The position numbers were made by a program, and so were the translations under genes. Under the pieces are notes generated by a model that saw nothing but the letters and a program-made list of their open reading frames with translations, was not told where the DNA came from and did not search any database. This document shows, piece after piece, positions 8,537 through 17,266 of a stretch of DNA of 64,000 nt. Position 1 is the first letter of the stretch; each line of letters begins with the position of its first letter. The stretch lies in the NCBI GenBank assembly GCA_903882745.1, contig CAIRYG010000011.1:372001-436000 (forward strand), in the 5' to 3' direction. Source of the stretch: an uncultured Gemmatimonadota bacterium. Lineage in GTDB: Bacteria; Gemmatimonadota; Gemmatimonadetes; Gemmatimonadales; Gemmatimonadaceae.

Positions 8537-9475
8537 CTAACCGCGAAACTCCGCTGGCACGAGCAACCGCTCGATCCCCTCGTACACGGCGATCAAGTGC
8601 CGCACATTCGATACGAAGTCAATCTGCGACACATCAATCTCGAGCACCGGGCCTGTGTACCAGCCGGTCGATCGCAGATGCGCCACAAAGGCGTCATAGC
8701 GAGGATTGAGCGCCTTCACCAGCCGCACGAGTCCCTCGGGAAGCGCCGCGTCACCTGCGCTCTCCTCGCTGCGCTGACGATCGCCGATATTCCGCAGGAG
8801 CGTATCGACGGGTGCCTTGAGCACCACCAATAGCCCTGGCCGAACCAGCGGCCGGAACTCGGCGTCGAGTCGCGCGTCGATCACGTGGAGCGCGTCCGTC
8901 GTGAGGTACGGCTCGTCCATATCGCGATGCAACACCTCGCAGAATGCAAAGCGATCCGCGAGCGGCGAACCATCAATGCACGTACTCGCTTGCAGATGCG
9001 GCATCGCCTGGAGCTGCATCTTTCGCAGGTCCAGGTAGGCGTGCTGAATATCGAGCGCCGAGTGCTCGAGTTGCTGTTTGGCCGAGGCCCAGGCCGCACT
9101 ATCGCGCGATTCGCGCGCCTGCACGTCAATGAACGTGTTGATCGCCCCGTAATACCGCCCGAGGGTGCGCTTGGCCGAGTGCTTGGCCGTCGCCAACAAC
9201 GGAAAGAGCGACGGGTTCTGGGCGATATGGTCCTCAAAGCCGTCGTCCGGCAACTCAAACAGCGCGTTCATCCCCGTGCTATACGCCAGCAGCTTGACCA
9301 GCGAACTTTTTCCCGCCCCAATATTACCGACGCAGGTAATGAGCGTCTGATGGCGCGACAGATAGGTGAGCAGGCGGCGCTCGACATTCGTGAGGCGGTT
9401 CGCAATTTCGTGGCGACGAATCGTCGGATCCTCAACCACGCGCAGCGTCTCGCCCATCGTCAGCGGCGGGTTCAT
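8537..9475 (-). CDS. Deoxynucleoside kinase family protein (downstream partner)
   Basis: P-loop kinase of the deoxynucleoside kinase fold (dGK/dAK type), 312 aa. An N-terminal extension of about 45 residues precedes the Walker A motif GNIGAGKSS, followed by a nucleoside-binding helix region, DGSPLADRFAF (equivalent to the D/E-R-S motif) and a lid-like segment with the arginines RNIGDRQRSEE. It should phosphorylate a deoxynucleoside for salvage. Its ATG overlaps the stop of the upstream kinase gene by four bases (ATGA), so the two are translationally coupled. It ends convergently with the Rieske gene, 30 bases apart. Confidence 0.8.
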   Translation of the reverse strand: MNPPLTMGETLRVVEDPTIRRHEIANRLTNVERRLLTYLSRHQTLITCVGNIGAGKSSLVKLLAYSTGMNALFELPDDGFEDHIAQNPSLFPLLATAKHSAKRTLGRYYGAINTFIDVQARESRDSAAWASAKQQLEHSALDIQHAYLDLRKMQLQAMPHLQASTCIDGSPLADRFAFCEVLHRDMDEPYLTTDALHVIDARLDAEFRPLVRPGLLVVLKAPVDTLLRNIGDRQRSEESAGDAALPEGLVRLVKALNPRYDAFVAHLRSTGWYTGPVLEIDVSQIDFVSNVRHLIAVYEGIERLLVPAEFRG

Positions 9476-10245
9476 TCCTTCACCCGCCGTGCGGCCATCA
9501 TACGACGCACTTTTTCGCGAATGGTCCCCGCGGCAACATGCACATAATCGGGATGATCATTCATATCGATTTCCGCGGGCAGAATCACGATGTCCGCGTC
9601 GGGCGGCACGATGGTGAGTTCTTGGTACTTGCGGAGTGTCCCCGGCCAGTTCGCCGCGAGCGACTCGTAGCACTCGTGGATTTCACGCAGATACTGCGCG
9701 GTGATCGTTTGGGCGTAGCTGTCCCCTGATTCTGCCCGCTTGCGTCGACGGGTCTCCAGGAGCGACGGCTCCGTGCGCAAATACACCGTGAGATCCGGCA
9801 GGCGAATGCGCTCGTGATGCAGCGTCTGATAAAACAGCGTGTGATAGAGCCGCGCGTGCGCGGGGGGCATCTCACCGGCTTCAATCATGCGCTTCACAAA
9901 CACCTCGGGCCCGTCGAGGAACGGACGATCCTCGAGGATCAGCACGCTCTCTCGCTGCTCGCGCGTCATGAGATGCCGGATCTCCCGCTGCTGCAGCACG
10001 CGCATGTGCAGGAAGGCGGTCTCCGTCGGAAAGATGTTCGCCACGCGGTCCTGATAAAACAGCGCGAGGCACTCATCCGTCAGCGACCCCTTCTCCACGC
10101 GCTCCGTAAAGGCGTACGTCTCGGCGCCGCCGAGCAGCGACTGGAGTTCGCTCCGGTACGGGTCGGCCGCCAACGCATTCATCAGGGTTGTCTTCCCTGA
10201 GAAGAGGTTGCCCATGATGCCGATATGGAAATTGCCCAGTCCCAT
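9472..10245 (-). CDS. Deoxynucleoside kinase family protein (upstream partner)
   Basis: P-loop nucleoside kinase of 257 aa. Walker A variant GNLFSGKTT near residues 12-20, EDRPF (the catalytic E-D-R-type motif) and an arginine-rich lid ETRRRKRAESGD are visible. It is the first gene of a two-kinase operon. It is only distantly similar to the downstream kinase, so the pair looks like diverged paralogs and not a recent duplication. Lactobacilli encode a comparable dAK/dGK pair that forms a heterodimer; the same arrangement here is an inference. No recognisable Shine-Dalgarno precedes the ATG. Confidence 0.8.
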   Translation of the reverse strand: MGLGNFHIGIMGNLFSGKTTLMNALAADPYRSELQSLLGGAETYAFTERVEKGSLTDECLALFYQDRVANIFPTETAFLHMRVLQQREIRHLMTREQRESVLILEDRPFLDGPEVFVKRMIEAGEMPPAHARLYHTLFYQTLHHERIRLPDLTVYLRTEPSLLETRRRKRAESGDSYAQTITAQYLREIHECYESLAANWPGTLRKYQELTIVPPDADIVILPAEIDMNDHPDYVHVAAGTIREKVRRMMAARRVKE

Positions 10246-10271
10246 GTGCCGTACACTCCCGAACGTGATGA

Positions 10272-10304
10272 CTCCGCGGTCTCTAGGATTCTAACGCCGC
10301 GGAG
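10272..10304. promoter_or_regulatory. Inverted repeat in the kinase/cyclophilin divergent region
   Basis: Perfect 8-bp arms CTCCGCGG (10272-10279) and CCGCGGAG (10297-10304) flank a 17-base, AT-richer spacer. The site lies between two divergent start codons (10245 minus, 10382 plus), a natural place for an operator. It could also be a hairpin at an mRNA 5' end. Confidence 0.3.
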
Positions 10305-10381
10305 GGCGCGGTGCCTACTCTTACGACCCGCCGCCCCGCTACCGGTTGCAGACCGCCCTTCCCTGTCGCATCGTTAGCACC

Positions 10382-11050
10382 ATGCGAACTCGGCACCTCG
10401 CCCTCCTGCTGCTCGCCTCATGTGGCGCGCTCGGTGCGTGCACCCGCACGCCGCCCCTGCTGCACGTCACCTCGGACAATGTCCGAATGACCAGCCCCGA
10501 CTCCTTCCTCGTCCGGTATGTGACGTCGAAGGGCCCCTTTGACGTGATATTCCATCGCGACTGGGCCCCGATCGGCAACGATCGCGTCTACTACCTGACG
10601 CGGGCCAAATACTACGATGGCACCCGCTTTTTCCGTGTGGTCGATAAGTTTGTCGCCCAGTGGGGGATGGCCGGTGACACCGCCGTGGGAAACGCCTGGC
10701 GCCCACTGCGCATCGCTGATGATCCCGTGAAGGCCAGTAACGTTCGCGGCACCGTGACATTCGCCAGTGGCGGCAAGAACACGCGCACCACGCAGTTGTA
10801 CATCAACTTCCGCGACAACACCCGCCTCGACACCGCGAGCTCGGGCCCGTACCCCCCAATCGGCAAGGTGGTGTCTGGAATGAATGAAGTCGTCGACTCG
10901 CTCTATAGCGGCTACGGCGAGGGTGCACCGCGCGGCAAAGGCCCCGAACAAGGGCGCATTAGCCGCGAAGGCAACGCATATCTCGCCAAAGAGTTTGCCA
11001 AACTCGATTCGATTGTTACCGCCCGCGTGATCAAGGAGTGGCGCCGCTAA
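10382..11050 (+). CDS. Cyclophilin-type peptidyl-prolyl isomerase lipoprotein
   Basis: Signal peptide with lipobox ALGAC (Cys20) gives a predicted lipoprotein of 222 aa. The mature part matches the cyclophilin fold: GPFDVIFH, YYDGTRFFRVVDKFVAQWG, a region equivalent to GTVTFA, QLYINFRDN and IGKVVSGM. It should catalyse cis-trans isomerisation of prolyl bonds in envelope proteins. The ATG at 10382 is chosen because the lipoprotein signal starts there; the 12-residue longer frame has no merit. Its TAA overlaps the next ATG by one base (TAATG), linking it to the transporter genes that follow. Confidence 0.88.
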   Translation: MRTRHLALLLLASCGALGACTRTPPLLHVTSDNVRMTSPDSFLVRYVTSKGPFDVIFHRDWAPIGNDRVYYLTRAKYYDGTRFFRVVDKFVAQWGMAGDTAVGNAWRPLRIADDPVKASNVRGTVTFASGGKNTRTTQLYINFRDNTRLDTASSGPYPPIGKVVSGMNEVVDSLYSGYGEGAPRGKGPEQGRISREGNAYLAKEFAKLDSIVTARVIKEWRR

Positions 11051-11346
11051 TGCCGATCACCGACACACGCTCCCATCAGGGACACCACGCACTGGCCGCG
11101 GCGCGCTGGCGCATTGCGATTGCGCTCACCACTGCCGTCGTCGTGCTGTACTTTGGTTTCATCCTGCTCATCGCCTACGCCAAGCCGCTGATGGGATCAC
11201 TGGTCGCTCCGGGATTGAGCTGGGGCATCCTGCTTGGCGCCGTGGTGATCTTTGGCTCGTGGATCAGCACCTGGATCTACGTGCGCTGGGCGAATAACAA
11301 CTATGATGCTCGGCTCGAAGCCCTGAAGAAGGAGTCCGCACGATGA
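11050..11346 (+). CDS. DUF485 small membrane protein (YjcH-like)
   Basis: Protein of 98 residues with two hydrophobic helices (about 24-46 and 56-80) and a charged C-terminus. It matches the DUF485 family, which is almost always encoded directly before acetate/cation symporters (yjcH-actP in enterobacteria). The start codon overlaps the cyclophilin stop by one base, and its stop overlaps the symporter start (ATGA). It probably helps assembly or activity of the symporter in the inner membrane. Confidence 0.88.
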   Translation: MPITDTRSHQGHHALAAARWRIAIALTTAVVVLYFGFILLIAYAKPLMGSLVAPGLSWGILLGAVVIFGSWISTWIYVRWANNNYDARLEALKKESAR

Positions 11347-12944
11347 ACGCGTTCCTCCTTCAAGCGGCAACGATGCCAGTCACGGCACCCGTCGCCGCCG
11401 CGGCACCAGCCACCGCCATCGGGCAGCCCAACACCGTCGCGATGGCCTTCTTCTTCCTCTTCATCGCGGTCACGCTCGGCATCACTTACTGGGCCGCGCG
11501 CCGCACCCAGACCACCGAACACTTCTACGCCGCAGGACGCTCGATTAGCGCGGCGCAAAATGGCTTCGCGCTCGCTGGCGACTACATGAGCGCGGCCAGC
11601 TTCCTTGGCATCGCGGGACTCGTCTCCACCACAGGGTTCGACGGACTGATTTACTCCACGGGCTGGCTCGTGGGGTGGCCCGTCGTGCTCTTCCTGGTCG
11701 CCGAGCCACTTCGGAACCTCGGCAAGTACACGTTCGCCGACGTCGTCGCGACCCGCCTGCGCTCGACGCCAGTGCGTATGGCAGCGGCCTACGGAACGCT
11801 CTCGACTGTCATCTTCTACCTGATCGCGCAGATGGTCGGCGCCGGCTCGCTCATCAAGCTCATGTTTGGACTGAGCTATGAAAGCGCCGTCATGATCGTG
11901 GGCGCCGCGATGATTGCCTACGTGCTCTTCGGCGGAATGCTCGCCACCACCTGGGTGCAGATCGTCAAAGCCGCCCTACTCCTTGGCGGTGCCTTTGCGC
12001 TCGCGATGCTCGTCCTCGCCAAGTTCAACATGAACCCGCTCGCCCTCTTCGCCGCGGCGAGCGCGAAGTACGGCGACGCAGTGCTCGCGCCGGGCAAGCT
12101 CGTGTCCAACCCCTTTGACACCATCTCGCTCGGCATGGCGTTGATGTTCGGCACCGCCGGATTGCCACATATTCTCATGCGCTTCTACACCGTGCCCGAC
12201 GCACGCGCGGCGCGCACCTCGGTGTTCTACGCCACAGGGCTCATTGGGTTCTTCTACCTGCTCACCTTCGTGCTCGGCTTTGGCGCGATGGTGCTCGTTG
12301 GCCCGGATGCAATCAAGGCCGTGGACAAGGGTGGAAACATGGCCGCGCCCTTACTTGCGGAGTACCTCGGCGGGACGCCATTCCTCGGATTCATTGCGGC
12401 GGTAGCGTTCGCGACGATTCTTGCCGTCGTCGCGGGACTCACGCTCTCAGGCGCGGCGGCACTCTCGCATGACCTCTGGACCAGCGTCGTTCGCGACGGC
12501 AAGGCACGCCCCGGCGAGGAACTCAAGGTCGCGCGCGGTGCCACGCTCGTGCTCGGCCTGATTGCCGTGGTGCTCGGCATCGTCTTCAAGGGGCAGAACG
12601 TCGCGTTCATGGTGAGTCTCGCCTTTGCGATCGCCGCGAGCGCGAACTTCCCCGCCCTCGTGCTGTCGATCTTCTGGCGGCGGTGCACCACGCAGGGCGC
12701 GGTGGCGAGCATGGTGATTGGTACCACCGCGACGCTCGTTTTGATCTGGCTCTCGCCGGTTGTACAGGTCGACATCCTCAAGCACGCCGGCGCCTGGTTC
12801 TCGCTCAAAAATCCGGCGATCATCACCATCCCCGGATCGTTCCTCGTGGGGATCGTCGTGTCACTGCTCACGACCGACGACGCGGCGGCTCAGGGGTACG
12901 ATGCCAGCGTCCGCGACATGATCGACGGAGCCAACGCTCACTGA
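11343..12944 (+). CDS. actP: Sodium:solute symporter, acetate permease (ActP-like)
   Basis: Member of the SSS family with 533 residues and about 13 membrane spans. A short N-terminal periplasmic stretch precedes the first helix. AGRSISAAQNGFALAGDYMSAASFLG is the family signature region, and the sequence tracks ActP closely throughout. It should import acetate or a similar short monocarboxylate with sodium. It shares an operon with the DUF485 gene. A strong terminator follows directly. Glycolate or pyruvate as substrate cannot be excluded. Confidence 0.9.
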   Translation: MNAFLLQAATMPVTAPVAAAAPATAIGQPNTVAMAFFFLFIAVTLGITYWAARRTQTTEHFYAAGRSISAAQNGFALAGDYMSAASFLGIAGLVSTTGFDGLIYSTGWLVGWPVVLFLVAEPLRNLGKYTFADVVATRLRSTPVRMAAAYGTLSTVIFYLIAQMVGAGSLIKLMFGLSYESAVMIVGAAMIAYVLFGGMLATTWVQIVKAALLLGGAFALAMLVLAKFNMNPLALFAAASAKYGDAVLAPGKLVSNPFDTISLGMALMFGTAGLPHILMRFYTVPDARAARTSVFYATGLIGFFYLLTFVLGFGAMVLVGPDAIKAVDKGGNMAAPLLAEYLGGTPFLGFIAAVAFATILAVVAGLTLSGAAALSHDLWTSVVRDGKARPGEELKVARGATLVLGLIAVVLGIVFKGQNVAFMVSLAFAIAASANFPALVLSIFWRRCTTQGAVASMVIGTTATLVLIWLSPVVQVDILKHAGAWFSLKNPAIITIPGSFLVGIVVSLLTTDDAAAQGYDASVRDMIDGANAH

Positions 12945-12965
12945 CCTGCGAGAGCAGCCCTCACA

Positions 12966-12999
12966 AAAGCGGCGGGAGCCTCCTGGCCCCCGCCGCTTT
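12966..12999. terminator. Bidirectional rho-independent terminator
   Basis: Perfect 11-bp stem AAAGCGGCGGG / CCCGCCGCTTT (12966-12976, 12989-12999) with a 12-base loop. The stem starts with As and ends with Ts, so it can work for actP (plus) and for the convergent D-threonine-aldolase-like gene (minus). Confidence 0.8.
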
Positions 13000-13003
13000 G
13001 CAT

Positions 13004-14131
13004 TTACGCGGTAACCACCGGGTGCGAACGCCCGCGTGCATCCACCGGCCAACTCGTGTCGACGCGATCGCCGCGGACGCCATACATCAGGTCGTTCAGA
13101 TGCACCACGATGCACACGTGGTTTGGCACCACCCGAACAAGATCGCCGACCGACGGACGCCAGTCGGTGCGCGAGAGGTCAAGAATCCCGTGCTCTTCGC
13201 TCATGCGTGCCACCACGACGTCTGGTCGGTCGAGGAGCGCACCAAAGCCCTCTCCTGAGGCACCACGCATCGGTTCACGCCCCAGCGCCTTGGCTCCCGC
13301 GTCGATCACCGCCTGACCAGGCACCGCGGTGCTCACCACGGTCGCTAGCACCGAGAAGGCACAATCGTCCCACGAGCAGGCACCGATTTCGGCGGTCGTG
13401 CGATCGTTATACACGTAGGTCCCAGGACGCATCTCGGTGACACCGATCATCTCGTGCGTGCGCCACATGGTCGGCGTAGAGCCGCCACTTACAATCGCGG
13501 GAGGCAGCCCCGCCCGATCGAACGCCACCAGCATGCGGCCGATATCGGCGGTCAGTGTTGCCAACTCGCCGTCCTGCGAAGCCACCGTTGAACGGATGTG
13601 TCCCGGATAGAATGCGACGCCCGCAAACTGGAGGGGCGCGCTGGCGCGGACGTGCCGCGCCAGTGCGATGGCTCCATCCACCGTGGGCACGCCAACCCGG
13701 TGCATTCCCACATCAACTTCGACGTAGACGCCAATCTCGCGATCGGACCGACGCGCGACGAGGGCGAGGTCGTCAATCGCGCGGGCCGAATCCAGCGAAA
13801 CTGTCACACGCACGGACGGCGGAACCGACAGGAGTCGTTCCGCCTTGGCACCGACCGGTGGGTAGGCCAGGAGCAAATCGTTGCACACAGCGGACATCAC
13901 GACCGCTTCCGCCGGCGTGGCGCAGGTCAGTCCCACTGCGCCCGCGGCAATCTGCTGCGCCGCGACGCGCTGTGACTTGTGCGTTTTGATGTGCGGTCGC
14001 AAGGCGATGCCGTGCTGCCGCGCATAACCCGCCATGCGCGTGATGTTGCGCTCCATCCGGTCCAGATCCACCAACGGCGCCGGCGTTTCCAGACGTGCCA
14101 GCGCGTGCCCTGCGTTCAGGTCGTTGACCAC
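13004..14131 (-). CDS. D-threonine aldolase-like PLP enzyme (alanine racemase fold III)
   Basis: Fold-type III PLP enzyme of the D-threonine aldolase/D-serine dehydratase family, 375 aa, GTG start. RPHIKTHKS carries the Schiff-base lysine (Lys49). The N-terminal TIM barrel (about 20-260) is followed by a beta domain with PNHVCIVVHL, whose His and Cys form the metal site in this family. Reaction: retro-aldol cleavage of D-3-hydroxy amino acids, or dehydration of D-serine-type substrates. The gene begins two bases after the stop of the DUF5916 gene and is probably co-transcribed with it, although the functional link is unclear. Confidence 0.85.
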   Translation of the reverse strand: MVNDLNAGHALARLETPAPLVDLDRMERNITRMAGYARQHGIALRPHIKTHKSQRVAAQQIAAGAVGLTCATPAEAVVMSAVCNDLLLAYPPVGAKAERLLSVPPSVRVTVSLDSARAIDDLALVARRSDREIGVYVEVDVGMHRVGVPTVDGAIALARHVRASAPLQFAGVAFYPGHIRSTVASQDGELATLTADIGRMLVAFDRAGLPPAIVSGGSTPTMWRTHEMIGVTEMRPGTYVYNDRTTAEIGACSWDDCAFSVLATVVSTAVPGQAVIDAGAKALGREPMRGASGEGFGALLDRPDVVVARMSEEHGILDLSRTDWRPSVGDLVRVVPNHVCIVVHLNDLMYGVRGDRVDTSWPVDARGRSHPVVTA

Positions 14132-14133
14132 GA

Positions 14134-16599
14134 TTACATCCGGAAGAGGTACGACGCCTTCAGGAAGAAGTTGTCGTTCTGTCGCGTCACGTTCCGGAAC
14201 GAAAACGACTCAGGTTCCGACATCTGCGATCCATAGCCCGCGTAGAAGACCGTTCCCGGCGTGGGCTTGTAGGCAAAGAGGAACTCGCCACGCACGCCAT
14301 TGTTCGTGACGGCTCCAAGGTGACGCCATGCGGTGCCGACCTTCTGGAGGAGCGGAAGCCCTGTACGCGAATCATCAAACAGTTCGCTCGTGTAATCGGC
14401 GAAGTACTCACCGATGACGCGCACGAACATCGCCTGACTCACCTGGTACTCAAGCTTGACGCGTGGGTCCTGTTGACGCCCCACCCGCTGACCATTGCTC
14501 TGGCGACGATAATCGTTGAGTGTGTACGTGAGGCCAATCCGCAGTTGCTCAGAGGCCCGGATGTTCGCGGTGACGCTCCAATAGGTGATCGCGGCGCTCG
14601 ACCACTCGTAGAAGTTTTCGTCCTGACCGAAGATATAGGTCGTATTCAGTGATAGGTACTTGAACTGCGGCGTCCCGATGGTGATGACATAATCGCGATT
14701 CGGCAGACGCGGAGTTCCCGTGAAGGCGAGCGTGTCGCTTGCCCTGCCCTGGTGCGGCTGTTCAATGCGATATTTGTTGCTATAGAAGGCGGGATCGTAG
14801 CCGAACGACTCGAGCAGAAGCGAGCCCCCCACCGTCCATCCGCCGCGCCACTGGGTATTGATGTCGAAGTGCAGCTTCTTGTCGCGCGCGTCACCCGCGT
14901 GAAAGAAGTTCTTGTAGGCCCAGATGCCGTCCATCACCACGTCCGGAGAGATCTGCTCGAGCAGCGCGCCACGCTCGCCGAACCAACTCCATCGTGGAAC
15001 AAACGCGGCGTGGACTTGCCCTGCCCGTGAGATGAAGCCGGACTCGGTGCGGAAGTCGTCAGCGATTCCGGTGAACTGCGAACGCCACGAAAAACCTCGG
15101 CCGTTACGATTGAAGCGGGTATCCCAGAGCGGCGCATTGGTCTGTACGCCATTCTTGCTCGTGGCGCTCCCCGCAAGCTGCCACTGCACCGAGTAAATCG
15201 TGTTCCATACTTGGCGGCCATCGACATCGAGGACGCGATTCCAGTCCTTTCCGTTGATCCGGTCGGTGTACATCATGCCAATGCGCGACGCGGGACCGAT
15301 GTCGCGCTGTAGGCGGAGAATATTGAAGAGTGGGTTGTCACGTCCCGTCGTCGAGGCCGTCGTCGCATCGATCGCCGAGAGCACCGCGATATCGGTATTG
15401 CCCACTTTTCCGGCCATCTTGGCCGCGGCCACGGGCTGTACGACGCGACGCGTGTAAATCAGCGTGTTCGGTACCGCGAACTGCTCAATGCCGTCGAGGA
15501 AGAACGGACGTTTTTCCGGGTACGAGAGCGCCGCGCGCGGATCGAAACTGATCTGCCCTGCATCGGCCTCGACTTGACTGAAATCGGGATTGATCGTCCC
15601 GTTCATCGTCAAGTTGTTGGTAATCCCCCACCGGAGATTTCCGCCGAGCTTCGGGGAACCCGCGCTGTAGTTCCAAGCGCCGCCGCTCGTCGCTGGCGTG
15701 CCATCGGTACGCTGGGTGATCTCGGGTGTGACGTCCACCACGAGTCCGCGCCGCAGATCACTCAACTCCGTGAGCGTGCCGTTCTGGCCGAGGAACGTTG
15801 CTGATCCGCGCAGTGCCGGAACCCAACTGTTTTCGTGACCTCGATACTGCACGACCCTGACGACATTGATGCCCCAGGACTGGATATCCAGCGATTGATA
15901 TTTCAGGCTTTTGAAGGGGATGCGCACTTCGACTTCGTACCCCCAGTCTGTGACATGCCCCTTCGAGGCAAAGACGTAGTCGGGGGTCAGATCCGGCGCT
16001 TCTCGGGCCGCGCCGATGCCACCGCTGAAGCCACCACCCGTAATGTTGCCACGCTCAACCAGCGTGCCGTCCGCCTGAATGCCGAGCGGATTCACCATGA
16101 ACACCGAGGCTTGGCGTCCATCGTTGAAAGTGCTGAGGTACACCTGCACGTTGTCGTCTTGCGAAATACGGTCGCGGTCGGCGAGTGTCGCGCGCACCGT
16201 CTCTTTGGGCTGAAACGCACGAATGCCGAAATGGATCGCCGTGGGTGAATACCAGACGAGCACCTGGGTCGAATCGGCGGCGGGCAGCCCGTCGACTGGT
16301 GCATACTGCGAGAAGCCCGTGAGCACCGCCGCATCGCGCCACGCCTGCTCGTCGAGTACACCGTCGACGTTAATCTGCGCGTCGAATCGAGGGGGCTTCA
16401 CCTGCAACTGCTTGGCTCGCCCACTGAACACCGCGCCGACCGGCGCAACCGGCAAAACCGGCGCAACCGGTGCAACCGGCGAGGTCGCGCGAGACGCGGC
16501 GTGACGCACCACGTGCGCGTCGGCGCGCGGATGGGCTCGAGCGGCCGCGGGCGGCGTGCTGTGCAGAAGAGCGGCGAGCAGGGGGAGAAGCGATATCAC
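14134..16599 (-). CDS. DUF5916 outer-membrane protein with CBM9-like N-terminal domain
   Basis: Large exported protein of 821 aa. After a hydrophobic leader and a low-complexity stretch (PVAPVAPVLPVAPVG), residues about 70-290 form a carbohydrate-binding family 9-like domain (INVDGVLDEQAW is the typical opening). The remaining two thirds match DUF5916 and look like an outer-membrane beta-barrel with alternating aromatic strands, ending in FFLKASYLFRM. This architecture is common in Gemmatimonadota and Bacteroidota. No hydrolase motif is seen. Probable role: surface binding or uptake of a glycan or glycopeptide. Start is GTG with a weak GGGA upstream. Confidence 0.8.
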   Translation of the reverse strand: MISLLPLLAALLHSTPPAAARAHPRADAHVVRHAASRATSPVAPVAPVLPVAPVGAVFSGRAKQLQVKPPRFDAQINVDGVLDEQAWRDAAVLTGFSQYAPVDGLPAADSTQVLVWYSPTAIHFGIRAFQPKETVRATLADRDRISQDDNVQVYLSTFNDGRQASVFMVNPLGIQADGTLVERGNITGGGFSGGIGAAREAPDLTPDYVFASKGHVTDWGYEVEVRIPFKSLKYQSLDIQSWGINVVRVVQYRGHENSWVPALRGSATFLGQNGTLTELSDLRRGLVVDVTPEITQRTDGTPATSGGAWNYSAGSPKLGGNLRWGITNNLTMNGTINPDFSQVEADAGQISFDPRAALSYPEKRPFFLDGIEQFAVPNTLIYTRRVVQPVAAAKMAGKVGNTDIAVLSAIDATTASTTGRDNPLFNILRLQRDIGPASRIGMMYTDRINGKDWNRVLDVDGRQVWNTIYSVQWQLAGSATSKNGVQTNAPLWDTRFNRNGRGFSWRSQFTGIADDFRTESGFISRAGQVHAAFVPRWSWFGERGALLEQISPDVVMDGIWAYKNFFHAGDARDKKLHFDINTQWRGGWTVGGSLLLESFGYDPAFYSNKYRIEQPHQGRASDTLAFTGTPRLPNRDYVITIGTPQFKYLSLNTTYIFGQDENFYEWSSAAITYWSVTANIRASEQLRIGLTYTLNDYRRQSNGQRVGRQQDPRVKLEYQVSQAMFVRVIGEYFADYTSELFDDSRTGLPLLQKVGTAWRHLGAVTNNGVRGEFLFAYKPTPGTVFYAGYGSQMSEPESFSFRNVTRQNDNFFLKASYLFRM
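16441..16480. repeat. Short tandem repeat in the leader of the DUF5916 gene
   Basis: Imperfect repeats of a 9-base unit (ACCGGCGCA and variants) encode the APV/PVA-rich segment just after the signal peptide. Copy number could vary between strains without shifting the frame. Confidence 0.6.
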
Positions 16600-16667
16600 G
16601 GGTCCCGTTCCAGTTCAGGTCGTTTCCAAGTTCGCGTCTCGCGGGGGCGAGCGGAAGGCTCAGACTG

Positions 16668-16704
16668 CGACGGCTCCGGGCTACAGCGTAGCACGGAGCC
16701 GTCG
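16668..16704. terminator. Hairpin terminator after the TonB receptor-SET operon
   Basis: Perfect 11-bp arms CGACGGCTCCG (16668-16678) and CGGAGCCGTCG (16694-16704) with a 15-base loop, directly beyond the SET gene stop at 16706. There is no U-run on the minus side, so this may be a protecting or Rho-associated hairpin. Confidence 0.55.
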
Positions 16705-16705
16705 T

Positions 16706-17266
16706 TTACTTCTTCGCCTTGGCCTTGGTCTTGGCCTTGGTCTTGGCCTTCGACTTGGTCTTGGCCTTGGCCTTCTTCTTCGACTTTGCCTTTTTCATCG
16801 GGGCGAGAATCGTCCCGCGACAGCTCTTCGCGCCACACTTGCACCCGTAGAGCTGAAACACGTCCTCATCGGTTTCGGAGCCGTCGCGCTCGAACGCATA
16901 GTCGTAGCACAGCTCCTCACCCGTGCGAATATCGCGCTTGGCTTCAATGAACACGCGTGACTTCTCGATGACCGCTTCGCAGTTGGGGTCACAGGCGTGA
17001 TTCAGCCAGCGCGACTCGTTCCCGTTCACCGCGCCATCAATCACGACGCGACGATTCACGGCAAAAAGAAAGGTGTGATGCCGGCGCATGGACGCATCGT
17101 CATAGCGGTCGTCAGCCACCGCGTGCGAGATACGCTCCCCCACGTACTCAATGAGGCGCTCCCCCTTCTTGATGGTGCGGCCCGCAAATCCGCCACGTCC
17201 CGCAATCTTGGAGCGCTTGATCACCAACGCGCCCTGTGCTGTTGCCTTCATCGTGCTGCGCGCCAT
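16706..17266 (-). CDS. SET-domain lysine methyltransferase with Lys/Ala-rich tail
   Basis: SET-domain protein of 186 aa. The SET core spans about residues 12-135: KIAGRGGFAGRTIKKGE (start of the fold), WLNHACDPNCE (the SAM-binding NHxCxPN motif) and ELCYDYAF with the catalytic Tyr. A post-SET zinc motif CKCGAKSCRG follows. The last 32 residues are almost only Lys, Ala, Ser and Thr, resembling the tail of histone H1-like bacterial proteins. It should transfer methyl groups from SAM to a protein lysine; its own tail or a nucleoid protein are possible targets (inference). The start at 17266 has GGAA five bases upstream and overlaps the TonB-receptor stop by 19 bases; an ATG at 17251 would give a four-base overlap. 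Confidence 0.88.
   Translation of the reverse strand: MARSTMKATAQGALVIKRSKIAGRGGFAGRTIKKGERLIEYVGERISHAVADDRYDDASMRRHHTFLFAVNRRVVIDGAVNGNESRWLNHACDPNCEAVIEKSRVFIEAKRDIRTGEELCYDYAFERDGSETDEDVFQLYGCKCGAKSCRGTILAPMKKAKSKKKAKAKTKSKAKTKAKTKAKAKK
16711..16795. repeat. Degenerate 6/12-base repeat encoding the Lys/Ala tail
   Basis: Plus-strand CTTGGC/CTTGGT hexamers recur through this stretch, coding on the minus strand for alternating AAG and GCC codons. It is the longest low-complexity stretch in the window and is prone to in-frame length change. Confidence 0.7.
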
